64,000 nucleotides of DNA, from positions 434,001 through 498,000 of the forward strand of contig NZ_CP125652.1 of NCBI RefSeq assembly GCF_030053135.1. Direction: 5' to 3'. Positions 6,864-14,344 of the stretch are shown here, one piece after another. The notes under the pieces were generated by a model. It did not search any database. It worked only from the letters and a program-made list of their open reading frames with translations, and was not told the DNA's origin. The translations under genes were made by a program, and so were the position numbers. Each line of letters begins with the position of its first letter. The first letter of the stretch is position 1. Source of the DNA: Rhizobium sp. BT04 (GTDB lineage Bacteria; Pseudomonadota; Alphaproteobacteria; Rhizobiales; Rhizobiaceae).

Positions 6864-8927
6864 TTACAGGAGAAAATCGCCTGCCCCCAGGTGGACGAGG
6901 CCCTTCAGCTGAACCTCGAAGTCATGAATGCCGTCGCCGTTCGTGTCGGCCTGGATAACGGTAACATCGTTCGCGGATCCAGCATTGTCGTCATAGTGCC
7001 AAGCGAGCGCGCCAGCCTTGTGGTCGAACAAGGCATTCTCCTGTGCCTGGAAATGGAAGGTTCCATTGCCCGCCGCAGAGCCATTCGCATCGATCGCCGA
7101 GAGGTCGATCTTATCGACGCCGTGCTGGAAGTCGGTGATGACGTCGCGGTTCAAGCCGGACCCGGTTTCCGTCGGTGCCTTCAAGATAAACGTATCCTCG
7201 CCGGTGCCACCGGTCATAATGTCCTTTCCGGCACCACCAATGAGGACATCATTGCCGGCGCCGCCGTCCAGCTTGTCCGCGCCAGCCCCGCCAGTGAGAA
7301 CGTTGCCGCCGCCGTTGCCGCCGGTCAGTACGTCGTTGTAGCTTGAGCCGGTCAAGTTTTCGATGCTGGCGATCTTGTCACCGGTCGCCTGGCCGCCCGA
7401 TGCGGCCTTAGTCGCCAAGTTGACGTTGACCGCGTCGGAGCCCTCATAGCTGGCCGTGTCATTGCCAGTACCGCCGTCGAGCACGTCCGCGCCGGCCCCG
7501 CCCTTCAACACGTCACTACCGCCGAGACCCTTGAAGGTTTCGTTGCCGCCGTTGGACTGGCCGGTGTGCGGTAGGATGTCGTTACCGTTGGTGCCGATGA
7601 ATTCCTTTGTCGGCGCCGTTGGCGTTGTCGGTTGCGTCGGCGTGGTCGGCGTTGTCGGTTGCGTCGGGGTGGTTGGCGTTGTCGGATTCGTCGGCGTGGT
7701 TGGGGTTGTCGGTTGCGTCGGCGTTCCCGGTGTCGCACTGGAGCCCGATTCGTAGGCACCCATGTCGACAGTTCCAACGACGCGAGCGTGGCCGTCCAGA
7801 TCGACCGAGCCGACGCCGTACTTGGCGGTTCCACCGTCGATCGCTGCCGAGCCCGAGGCGAGGTGGAAGTTGTCGGTCGCTGCCCCCGCGAAATGCGGGT
7901 CGATGCCGAGCTTGTTGCCGTTCGCCGTGCTCGGCATAGCGTTGCCGCCGTCGGTCCTGACCGAGGCCTGGCCGGCCGTGCCGTTGTAGGTGTTGTTGTT
8001 GGCCCAGACGACGTTGGCGTTGGTATAGCCGCCGTACGACGTGTTATCGACCGCAGTGTTGTTCTTGTTCACCGACGGGTCGGCTACGGCGATGTTATTG
8101 ATCCAGGTGTTGTTGCTCGACTGCGCGTTGCTGAGTTCGCCGCGCCAGGTGCCGTCGTTCAGCAGGTCCTGATTGTTGTGGTATGCGGTGTTGTTTTTCA
8201 CCGTGACGGAGTCGCTCCAGGTAACTTGGATGCCTTTGCTGCCGTTCTCATAGACGAGGTTGTTGTCGACCAGGGTCTTAAACGTGTAGTTCGGATGACC
8301 GCTCGTCTGCGTGCTCTGGAAATCGTCGATGATGATGCCGTTGCCATCGGTGTGCGCACCAGACTTCGTGACGTTGTCGTGCGAGATGTTGTTCCGGATG
8401 ATGTTGCGGAAGCTGCCATCGTCCGGCGCCCCGGTGATATTCCGGTTCTGGTAGAGAGAGATGCCTGAAAACCAGCCGGAACTCGCATTTTTGTAAGTCT
8501 CGTTCCCCTCGATCGTGATGAAGTCGGATCCGGCGAAGGCGATGCCGGACGCACCGTTGTCGTGGGAAACGTTATCGGCGATCCTCACATGGTGGACGCC
8601 ATCACCAACAATGCCGTGCGAATCGCTCCCGTAGACCTCGAAGCCCTCGACCGCCACATAGTTAGCAGTGATGTTAATACCATTTGCGCCGCCGGATGCT
8701 GAGTGGATCACCGCTCCACCCGGTACCTCCGACCGCAAGGTAATGTAGCCGGCGGCGGAACCATCCTTGTACATATTCACCGACTCATTATAGACGCCGG
8801 CGCGCACCACGACCTCGTCGCCGGGCTTAAGGTCCGCCGCCATCGCCTCGCTGATCGTGTGAAAAGGAGACGTGGCACTGCCGTTACCGCCGCTGCTGCC
8901 GGTCGTCGCTACGTAGTATGTCGTCAT
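6864..8927 (-). CDS. Secreted right-handed beta-helix protein with RTX calcium-binding repeats
   Basis: This 687-residue protein has no N-terminal signal peptide, which fits type I secretion. Residues about 1-390 form a parallel beta-helix of the pectate-lyase-like fold, with repeated NxI/NxV..G rungs such as HVRIADNVSHDNGASG. A Thr/Pro/Gln linker encoded by 27-bp tandem repeats follows. Next come glycine-rich nonapeptides GGxGxDxLxG (about 455-580) that bind calcium, and a C-terminal tail rich in aliphatic residues ending GAGDFLL, as in type I substrates. The likely role is polysaccharide binding or cleavage outside the cell; activity is unproven. The ATG at 8927 has TGAGGA 8-9 nt upstream. 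No type I exporter genes are in the window. Confidence 0.85.
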   Translation of the reverse strand: MTTYYVATTGSSGGNGSATSPFHTISEAMAADLKPGDEVVVRAGVYNESVNMYKDGSAAGYITLRSEVPGGAVIHSASGGANGINITANYVAVEGFEVYGSDSHGIVGDGVHHVRIADNVSHDNGASGIAFAGSDFITIEGNETYKNASSGWFSGISLYQNRNITGAPDDGSFRNIIRNNISHDNVTKSGAHTDGNGIIIDDFQSTQTSGHPNYTFKTLVDNNLVYENGSKGIQVTWSDSVTVKNNTAYHNNQDLLNDGTWRGELSNAQSSNNTWINNIAVADPSVNKNNTAVDNTSYGGYTNANVVWANNNTYNGTAGQASVRTDGGNAMPSTANGNKLGIDPHFAGAATDNFHLASGSAAIDGGTAKYGVGSVDLDGHARVVGTVDMGAYESGSSATPGTPTQPTTPTTPTNPTTPTTPTQPTTPTTPTQPTTPTAPTKEFIGTNGNDILPHTGQSNGGNETFKGLGGSDVLKGGAGADVLDGGTGNDTASYEGSDAVNVNLATKAASGGQATGDKIASIENLTGSSYNDVLTGGNGGGNVLTGGAGADKLDGGAGNDVLIGGAGKDIMTGGTGEDTFILKAPTETGSGLNRDVITDFQHGVDKIDLSAIDANGSAAGNGTFHFQAQENALFDHKAGALAWHYDDNAGSANDVTVIQADTNGDGIHDFEVQLKGLVHLGAGDFLL
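7624..7731 (-). repeat. four 27-bp tandem repeats coding the Thr/Pro linker
   Basis: Units begin at 7624, 7651, 7678 and 7705 with GTTGTCGG on the plus strand. Each codes nine residues of the TPTTPTQPT type on the minus strand. Being a multiple of three, gain or loss of units would change linker length without a frameshift. Confidence 0.85.
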
Positions 8928-9383
8928 GATCTGGTTCCTCAACCTTAGCGTTGTTCTTTACCAATTACTAATGTTAGTTAATCAGTCGTTACGGCGGCGG
9001 GTTATAGGGCGAGGTTCCGGAGGGCGCAACAGCAACCAGACAGTAAGTGCTTGAGAATCATAGCCATATTGCTGCCACATTATCCAAATCTATCAGAAGT
9101 TACAGTTTGAAATACTTGGTGAATTTCGAGTCGCCCAAATTATGTCAATATTTATATCTCGCCTACCGCGAATTATTCTTTCTGCAACTATGGCGATATG
9201 CATCCATTGAAAACATTTGAAAAATCTGATGGGCGTGACGGGATTCCTCCCGCCAATGGCGGAATCGACATTTTTTTTCCGAATCTAGCTATTTTGGGCT
9301 GAATCGCCTCAATATTGGGACTGTTGAGATAGCAATAGGCGGCGGTGATGGCCGCCGATTCGACCCTCCTCTGCCTCCAAAAG
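8928..9383. other. AT-rich intergenic region between RTX gene and kinase copy 2
   Basis: These 456 nt are clearly more AT-rich than the flanking genes and hold no convincing coding frame. They must contain the RTX gene promoter (minus strand) and probably that of kinase copy 2. An unassigned terminator-like hairpin lies at 9242-9278. Confidence 0.6.
9242..9278 (+). terminator. orphan rho-independent-like terminator
   Basis: CCGCC (9250-9254) and GGCGG (9258-9262) pair around AAT. GATT/AATC extends the stem across a bulge. GACA and then eight T (9271-9278) follow. No annotated plus-strand gene ends here. Confidence 0.5.
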
Positions 9384-9971
9384 GTGTCGCGAAAGATGGG
9401 TATTCGCATAGTGCTCATAGGATTCCCGGGAGCTGGGAAGTTGACCATCGCGCAAGAGTTGAGCGCCATGGTTTCGGCAAAAATTGTCGATAACCACTGG
9501 ATCAATAACCCGATACTGCGCCTGCTGGATGAGGATGGAACGGCGGCGCTTCCAAAGGGAGTATGGGAGTTCACCGGGCGCGTTCGGCAAACCGTCCTTG
9601 ACGCAATCACCGCTTACGCGCCGTCCGCCAACTTCATTTTCACGCATGCCGGTCTCGAGGGTGACGAGCGAAGCCTTCTTACCTTTCAACAGATCGCCAA
9701 TGCCGCTGAAGCCTGTGACGCCGTTCTGGTGCCGGTGCGATTGCTGTGTGATGAAGAGGAGCTGGCTCGCCGCGTTTCGAACCCCGTGCGACGCGAAAAG
9801 TTGAAATCCACTGACGTGGCAGCCTCCAGGAACCGCAGCCGGAAAGCACAGGTCTTAGATCCACTTCATCCAAACACATTGGTCCTCGACGTCACTTCCG
9901 CATCACCGGAAAAAACAGCCACCGCGATCCAGGATCATATTTTGAAGGTTCTTGCCGACCGGTCGGCGTGA
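9384..9971 (+). CDS. P-loop kinase-like protein, copy 2
   Basis: This 195-residue paralogue of 6050-6637 has the P-loop GFPGAGKLT, the shared DNHWINNP motif, FIFTHAG, LLCDEEELARR and a C-terminal LDVTSASPEKTA. Its similarity to the first copy starts precisely at the GTG at 9384. An in-frame ATG at 9396 preceded by AAAGG at a 12-nt distance is the alternative start, giving MGIRIVLIG. It is followed after 37 nt by a shikimate-kinase-like gene, so two different small P-loop kinases sit in tandem. The substrate is unknown; the family resembles small-molecule phosphotransferases. Confidence 0.75.
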   Translation: MSRKMGIRIVLIGFPGAGKLTIAQELSAMVSAKIVDNHWINNPILRLLDEDGTAALPKGVWEFTGRVRQTVLDAITAYAPSANFIFTHAGLEGDERSLLTFQQIANAAEACDAVLVPVRLLCDEEELARRVSNPVRREKLKSTDVAASRNRSRKAQVLDPLHPNTLVLDVTSASPEKTATAIQDHILKVLADRSA

Positions 9972-10065
9972 AATCGCTACGATCGTCGATACGCCTGAAG
10001 GCGGGTAGGTGAGTCGTTCTGACCAGCTATTGCTGCTGGAACGGCGGCAATTGAGGCTGCGGTCG

Positions 10066-10653
10066 ATGGCACAAACGCACATTGAGGTTCGCAGGCCGTG
10101 GCGGCCATGTGAGACCATTTTCCTTCTGGGACCGGGCGGCGTCGGAAAATCGACGCTTGGTCGTGAACTCGCAGAGAAACTCGGTTGGGGGCTTATCGAC
10201 CTCGATCTGGAGTTCTGCGAGCGTCTGGAGACGATCGGAACGTTCATTGCTTCCCACGGTTATGAGCGTTATCGCGCGGAAAACCTGGCGCTCGCGAAAC
10301 ATCTGGTGATGACAAATCCAGCACCAAATATTTTTGTCACACCATCGGGGTTCCTGGCGGCGCAAGCAGGCAGCCATGATTACGGCGAAGCGCGACGATT
10401 GGTTTCCACCGGCTATGGCATGGTCTTGCTGCCGTCGCTGGACATTGAGGCCGCAACCGCGGTTGTTGTCGAACGCCAACTGAAACGAGGGTTCGGATTT
10501 CAACACGCGACGGAAGATCGAAAATTTAGGGAGCGCTTTCCGATATATCTCAGGGAGGGGAACGCCCTGGTGGCATCCATGGAGCAGCCCGCCGATGTTG
10601 CAGACGCTGTCATTCGCTCTCTTGATGGTTTTACATCAATGCTTCGAACCTAG
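10066..10653 (+). CDS. Shikimate kinase-like P-loop protein
   Basis: This 195-residue protein has Walker A GPGGVGKST, then DLDLEFCERLETIGTFIASHG and YRAENLAL. These match the shikimate-kinase substrate region (D..xE..xG.xI...GY..YR..E). It lacks the family's GGG loop, which reads TPSGF here, and it stands away from aroB, so an aroK role in aromatic synthesis is doubtful. The ATG at 10066 has TTGAGG 9 nt upstream. An in-frame GTG at 10009 lies in the repeat shared with 6661-6717 and would add 19 residues. It may phosphorylate another small molecule. Confidence 0.7.
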   Translation: MAQTHIEVRRPWRPCETIFLLGPGGVGKSTLGRELAEKLGWGLIDLDLEFCERLETIGTFIASHGYERYRAENLALAKHLVMTNPAPNIFVTPSGFLAAQAGSHDYGEARRLVSTGYGMVLLPSLDIEAATAVVVERQLKRGFGFQHATEDRKFRERFPIYLREGNALVASMEQPADVADAVIRSLDGFTSMLRT

Positions 10654-10781
10654 CCTGGCCGGATTTCGGATCACGCTTGCCACTCGGCCAAGCCACATGG
10701 ACATCAGCGCCCCGTCGTTTACATCGTTTCCGCCGTCGCTTAGTGATTGCGCGAAACCTTAAAGTTTATGGGCGAACGACC

Positions 10782-11390
10782 ATGTTGATCAAGCAGAGCG
10801 ACTACCATCGGATTTACCGCGTTATCAATAGCCTGCTCATCAACGAAGCTGCCGACCCTGCCACGGCCTGCATGTACTTCAGCACGTTCGGGGCTTTCAT
10901 CCTCGAACAGCATTACAAAATCAAAGCCAAGCCGAAGGGCGGGCTTGCTGCTTACAATCTCGGGGGCACGCTCATACTGTTCGCAGACTATCGCGAAGAC
11001 GGCTATGTAACCGGCGCAGGGGAAAATTTCCATTGCTGGGTAGAGGCGGATGGTTGGGCTATCGACTTCATGGCCCCGGCATTTTCCGAGACCGCGCGAG
11101 AGCTTTCCGTGCCTCCGAAAATGTTTCAACGTCCGCTCTCATCAATGGCTTCGTCGATCAACAATCTCGGCCAATCCGGCGATTTCTTTTATCAAGCCGA
11201 AGCCGAGGCAACTGCCCGGCGCTTCGCGGACTGGCACAAACACGCGATGATCGGTGACCTTGCCACGATCGCCGCGAACTGGTTTCGAAAATCGCCGAAG
11301 CAATTGCTGCCGTCGCTATCGGTTGCGGATCAAAACGGAAAGCTGAAAAAGGTCCCGCTTTCCGGCAACGCGCTCCTTGGTGTGTGGTGA
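10782..11390 (+). CDS. DUF2026 family protein
   Basis: This 202-residue soluble protein has the recognisable DUF2026 core: CMYFSTFGAFILEQHYKIKAKP, then LGG, FHCWVEADGWAIDFMAP. The Cys in CMYF, His/Cys in HCWVEADGW and Asp in IDFMAP are arranged like a transglutaminase/papain-type Cys-His-Asp set; a catalytic role is my inference. The ATG at 10782 is chosen as the first ATG matching the family start, although the frame is open to 10677. It belongs to the accessory stretch and no partner gene is evident. Confidence 0.75.
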   Translation: MLIKQSDYHRIYRVINSLLINEAADPATACMYFSTFGAFILEQHYKIKAKPKGGLAAYNLGGTLILFADYREDGYVTGAGENFHCWVEADGWAIDFMAPAFSETARELSVPPKMFQRPLSSMASSINNLGQSGDFFYQAEAEATARRFADWHKHAMIGDLATIAANWFRKSPKQLLPSLSVADQNGKLKKVPLSGNALLGVW

Positions 11391-11636
11391 TCGCTGTCCC
11401 GACGTCTTGGCCAAGAGAACGCCGCTATACGTGTTATCCGGGTTGTAACGCCCAGCCCCGTCACCTGAAACTTGTTTTAAACACATTGCCGGCCTAGGGA
11501 TTCTTCCATCGAAATTGCTTGTCGAGCTTGGTTCGCGCCTCAGGCGGCCCAGCTGATCTTTCCTTTCAAAATCGATTTCTAGCCGCCCGGCAGTTGCCGG
11601 ATGGCGATTGTTTATGCGCTTGAGAGGAGAATGTTC

Positions 11637-11846
11637 ATGAACACAGGCACAGTCAAATTCTTTGATCCGACGCGGGGCTTCGGATTCATTCAGCCGGACA
11701 ACGGCGCGGCCGATATCTTCGTCCATATTTCAGCCGTTGAACAGGCTGGCATGGCGTCCTTGGATAAAGGGCAGAAGGTTGGGTTCGACATCATCCAGGA
11801 CAGCCGCTCCGGCAAAAGCACGGCCGGCAATATCGTCGCTGCCTGA
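11637..11846 (+). CDS. cspA: Cold shock protein, CspA family
   Basis: This 69-residue single cold-shock-domain protein acts as an RNA chaperone. RNP1 (KFFDPTRGFGFIQPD) and RNP2 (DIFVHISAV) are intact, so nucleic-acid binding is expected. The ATG at 11637 is preferred over 11631 because the Shine-Dalgarno AGAGGAGA then lies 6-7 nt upstream. A perfect hairpin follows 3 nt after the stop, and a small glycine-rich gene lies downstream on the same strand, ending at a shared terminator. Cold induction through the 5' leader is typical of the family but not demonstrable here. Confidence 0.93.
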   Translation: MNTGTVKFFDPTRGFGFIQPDNGAADIFVHISAVEQAGMASLDKGQKVGFDIIQDSRSGKSTAGNIVAA

Positions 11847-11849
11847 ATG

Positions 11850-11868
11850 CCGCGGTCTTTGACCGCGG
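11850..11868 (+). promoter_or_regulatory. intercistronic hairpin after cspA
   Basis: CCGCGGTC (11850-11857) and GACCGCGG (11861-11868) form a perfect 8-bp stem with a TTT loop. No T-run follows, so read-through to the next gene is likely. It may stabilise the cspA mRNA or tune the relative output of the two genes. Confidence 0.55.
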
Positions 11869-11918
11869 ATGCAAGCGCAGCATTTCGGCTGGATCTTCCG
11901 GCCATTGAGGAGAATTTC

Positions 11919-12098
11919 ATGAGCAAGACCAATGCAGAGGCGCTGTTGCGCAAAATGCAGCGCCAGGTCGCCAACACCAGCGGCGGCGGCCATCTCGGCG
12001 GCACCAACTTCGGTCAGGGCAACGATGCCAAGACCGCGTCCGGAAGCGGCAATCGCCAGGCGGGCAAGGGCCGGCCATCAGGTGGCGCTAAACGCTGA
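11919..12098 (+). CDS. Small glycine-rich basic protein of unknown function
   Basis: This 59-residue protein starts MSKTNAEALLRKMQRQVANT, which predicts a short amphipathic helix. A Gly/Asn/Ser/Lys-rich disordered tail ending GGAKR follows. It has a strong Shine-Dalgarno (TTGAGGAG) 7 nt before ATG 11919 and ends just before a terminator, so it is very likely a real gene. Its position directly behind cspA and its basic, flexible tail suggest an RNA- or nucleic-acid-related role, but this is inference. I do not recognise a named family. Confidence 0.7.
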   Translation: MSKTNAEALLRKMQRQVANTSGGGHLGGTNFGQGNDAKTASGSGNRQAGKGRPSGGAKR

Positions 12099-12125
12099 TA
12101 TATGGCAGTCGCCAATTGCATACAG

Positions 12126-12153
12126 CCCCGCCAATCTGGCGGGGTTTGTGTTT
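12126..12153 (+). terminator. terminator of the cspA-small gene unit
   Basis: CCCCGCC (12126-12132) and GGCGGGG (12138-12144) form a 7-bp stem with an AATCT loop, followed by TTTGTGTTT. Confidence 0.75.
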
Positions 12154-12199
12154 GATGGCCTGTGAAGGCCTATGGTGGGGTGGAGCTGTTCGGCTTTTC

Positions 12200-12511
12200 T
12201 CAGCGATCCAGGAAATGATCGAAGTAGACTTGAGGGATCGGGTAGGCGTAGACGCCTCTGTCGACAAAGCTGCGTCTATAGAGGCAACTTCTCAGAGCCG
12301 TATTGTAGTGCAGGCTTCGCGGGTCGGGCGAGCCTCGTCGCCATGACCCTGCCTCCGGCACGCAGCGTTGGAGCGCTTTCTCGAAGCGAGCCAGAAGAAC
12401 CGGATCGGTATCGACCCGAATGCCGCTATAGGATTGATAGTTTGAAGGAGATTCTGCGGCCGAAATACAGCCCAAGCTAAGCGCAAGACCAACGACTGCC
12501 ATCAATCTCAT
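12200..12511 (-). CDS. Small exported protein of unknown function
   Basis: This 103-residue predicted secreted protein begins MRLMAVVGLALSLGCISAA, which is a signal peptide. LSLGC lacks the usual -3 Leu of a lipobox, so lipidation is uncertain. The mature part has three Cys (RCVPE, SCLYR and the one in the leader) and an aromatic C-terminus with YAYPIPQVYFDHF. The ATG at 12509-12511 has GGGAGA about 11 nt upstream. The open frame upstream is Arg-rich and not protein-like. I recognise no family. Confidence 0.6.
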   Translation of the reverse strand: MRLMAVVGLALSLGCISAAESPSNYQSYSGIRVDTDPVLLARFEKALQRCVPEAGSWRRGSPDPRSLHYNTALRSCLYRRSFVDRGVYAYPIPQVYFDHFLDR

Positions 12512-12673
12512 CGGATTTAATTCTCCCTGATCGATTATCGAAGTATCGAGGTGAATGGTATGGGTTCCAGCGACTGCGGACAAGGGGCTCCTTGTTTCAC
12601 GCCTGCTCCGGCCGCGGCCTCCCTGGCGGTTGGATAGCTGCCGCCGTAACCTGCGGCAGCTATGTGTCATCGC

Positions 12674-13108
12674 TCAATCCAGGAGATCGGCCGGGACTTT
12701 GCCGCCATTTTCCGAAAGCCGCTTCATCAGCGCCTTGTGCAGCCACATATTCATCTTTGCGGAATCGCCGCTGTCGCCGGTATAGCCGAGCTCGGTGGCA
12801 AGTTCCTTGCGCTCAGAAAGGCTCGCATCCATCCCGACGGCTTTCATCAAGTCCACGATCGAGTGGCGCCAATCGAGTTTCTGGCCGCTTTTTTTCGCGG
12901 CTGCATCGAGGATTGGGACTATGTCGACTGTCGCTGTTGATGTCGCCGGCTTACTCTGAGCGGCAGAGGCCGCAGGGGTGGGACTGGGCGCTGCCGACGG
13001 CGCGGCAGGAGCCTGGGCGGGCTCAGTCTTTGGCGTGCCGGCGGCAGTGGGTTCGGCTGCTTTCGCTTCCCCGAAGATTGCATGTTTGATCTTATCGAAA
13101 ATGCCCAT
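12674..13108 (-). CDS. DUF3597 family protein
   Basis: This 144-residue protein has the three-part layout of DUF3597. A start MGIFDKIKHAIFG predicts an amphipathic helix. An Ala/Pro/Thr-rich linker covers residues 18-62. The conserved C-terminal domain begins VDIVPILDAAAKKSG and contains LDWRHSIVDLMKAVGMDASLSERKELA, which resembles part of a LysM-associated or peptidoglycan-related helical domain. The ATG at 13108 has GGAGG 7 nt upstream. Function is unknown. It is divergent from the repeat protein at 13615. Confidence 0.8.
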   Translation of the reverse strand: MGIFDKIKHAIFGEAKAAEPTAAGTPKTEPAQAPAAPSAAPSPTPAASAAQSKPATSTATVDIVPILDAAAKKSGQKLDWRHSIVDLMKAVGMDASLSERKELATELGYTGDSGDSAKMNMWLHKALMKRLSENGGKVPADLLD

Positions 13109-13614
13109 TCTTGAACCTCCAGTTCCATCAAATGAGAACATGCTTAAACATGGACTTCCTGCCTGACATATCCAGGCGGCAGGGGCGTTATTTTTAGTCA
13201 TCCAATCAATGGTGAACTATCAAGTTCGGAAGCAGGGTGCAGGTGATCACAGCGAAAACGCTGCAAATGGATCAACCGCCGCCAATCGTATCGAGAACCG
13301 AGCTTTGTTTGCCGGCTCTGAAGATTCCTGGCGCAACTGGGACGGAAATACTCGCTCAGTGCTCCAGTCGCTGCAAAACATGTTGAATTCTGGCACAGTC
13401 TGGTTGGCAATTTGTATTTCAATAACCGTGAAAGATCATTGCACGCCGTCGAACCGACTTGCCGTGCTGTATTGTGAAACATTCCTCATGTCTTCACGTT
13501 GCCTTGCCATGGACGTCCTGCCGGTTGCAGGCGATCCAGACGATCGAAGGCACGCGCGTTCCTCGATTTTCGGCTGCCGGGCAGACCGCTCGGCGAAGGG
13601 AAACGGAGGAAAAC
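13109..13614. other. gene-free divergent region
   Basis: These 506 nt separate two divergently transcribed genes. Frames on both strands cross the region but have no Shine-Dalgarno, unusual codon use and no recognisable domain. It presumably holds both promoters; I could not place them with confidence. Confidence 0.5.
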
Positions 13615-14280
13615 ATGATCCATACTCACAAGAGACTAATCCTGGCAGTGCTTGCATCCAGCTGCGCCCTGCTTGCGATACCGGCAAGCGATGCGCGGGC
13701 TATCGATGTCGGCGTCTCGGTGAATGCCGGCAACGCCGTCAGCGCCGATGTTGGTACATCACTCGGCGGCGGCAGTGGCATCAGCGCCGGTGCCAATGCT
13801 TCTATCGGCGGTTCGAACGGTGTCAATGCCGACGCGACCGCCAATGCCGGCGGCAGACGGGGCGTTGATGCCGATGTCAATGCCGGCATCGGTGGCGGCA
13901 ATGGTCTCGATGCGAACGCCAATGCCAGGCTCGGCGGCGGGCGCGGCGTCAATGCCGATCTCAATGCACGCATCGGCGGTTCCGATCGGCTTGATGATAC
14001 CAACGCCACGGCCTCGGTCAGACGCGGCAGCGATGCCGATCTCGCCATCGGCGAAGCAGACGGGGCAGGCAGCAGCAACAGATCTGCGGCTGTGGGGACC
14101 CTCAGCGCATCGCAGGCCCGCACCCTGGAAGATTTCCGGGCGAGGCCCGTCAATGAGCAGCGCAAGATGCTTGTCCGCTGCGCGGATATCTCCGCCTCAA
14201 GCGGCTCCGCACCAGGCGGCTCCGATTCCGGTCTTGCCGGCCTCTGCAGTCTGCTGCTGCAGGCGTCAGCCTCGCGCTGA
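13615..14280 (+). CDS. Exported protein with six 14-residue Gly/Asn/Ala repeats
   Basis: This 221-residue protein has a signal peptide (residues 1-29, ending ASDARA). Residues 41-124 are six tandem 14-mers of the form G-V-N-A-D-x-N-A-x-I-G-G-x-x. They are followed by a Ser/Asp-rich spacer and a helical C-terminal domain (SASQARTLEDFRARPVNEQRKMLVRCADI) with two Cys. The regular beta-promoting repeats suggest a small beta-solenoid or surface filament, but no named family is recognised. The ATG at 13615 follows GGAGG by 6 nt. The open frame upstream of it is not conserved-looking. Confidence 0.7.
   Translation: MIHTHKRLILAVLASSCALLAIPASDARAIDVGVSVNAGNAVSADVGTSLGGGSGISAGANASIGGSNGVNADATANAGGRRGVDADVNAGIGGGNGLDANANARLGGGRGVNADLNARIGGSDRLDDTNATASVRRGSDADLAIGEADGAGSSNRSAAVGTLSASQARTLEDFRARPVNEQRKMLVRCADISASSGSAPGGSDSGLAGLCSLLLQASASR
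13735..13986 (+). repeat. six 42-bp in-frame repeats
   Basis: Each 42-bp unit codes 14 residues. They are imperfect at DNA level and share the core GGCGGC and AATGCC. Expansion or loss of units would keep frame. Confidence 0.75.
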
Positions 14281-14288
14281 ACGTGAAA

Positions 14289-14322
14289 GACCCGCCGAAC
14301 CGGAAGGCGCGGCGGGTCCTTT
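14289..14322. terminator. terminator between convergent repeat-protein and aapP genes
   Basis: GACCCGCCG (14289-14297) and CGGCGGGTC (14310-14318) form a perfect 9-bp stem with a 12-nt loop, followed by CTTT on the plus strand. The T-run is short, so efficiency is uncertain. Confidence 0.55.
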
Positions 14323-14344
14323 AAGAAGCTTTCAGCTCCCAAGC

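Noticed and set aside
13198..13482. 94-codon minus-strand frame in the divergent region
   Set aside because: It has no Shine-Dalgarno, unusual composition for the genome and no family resemblance.
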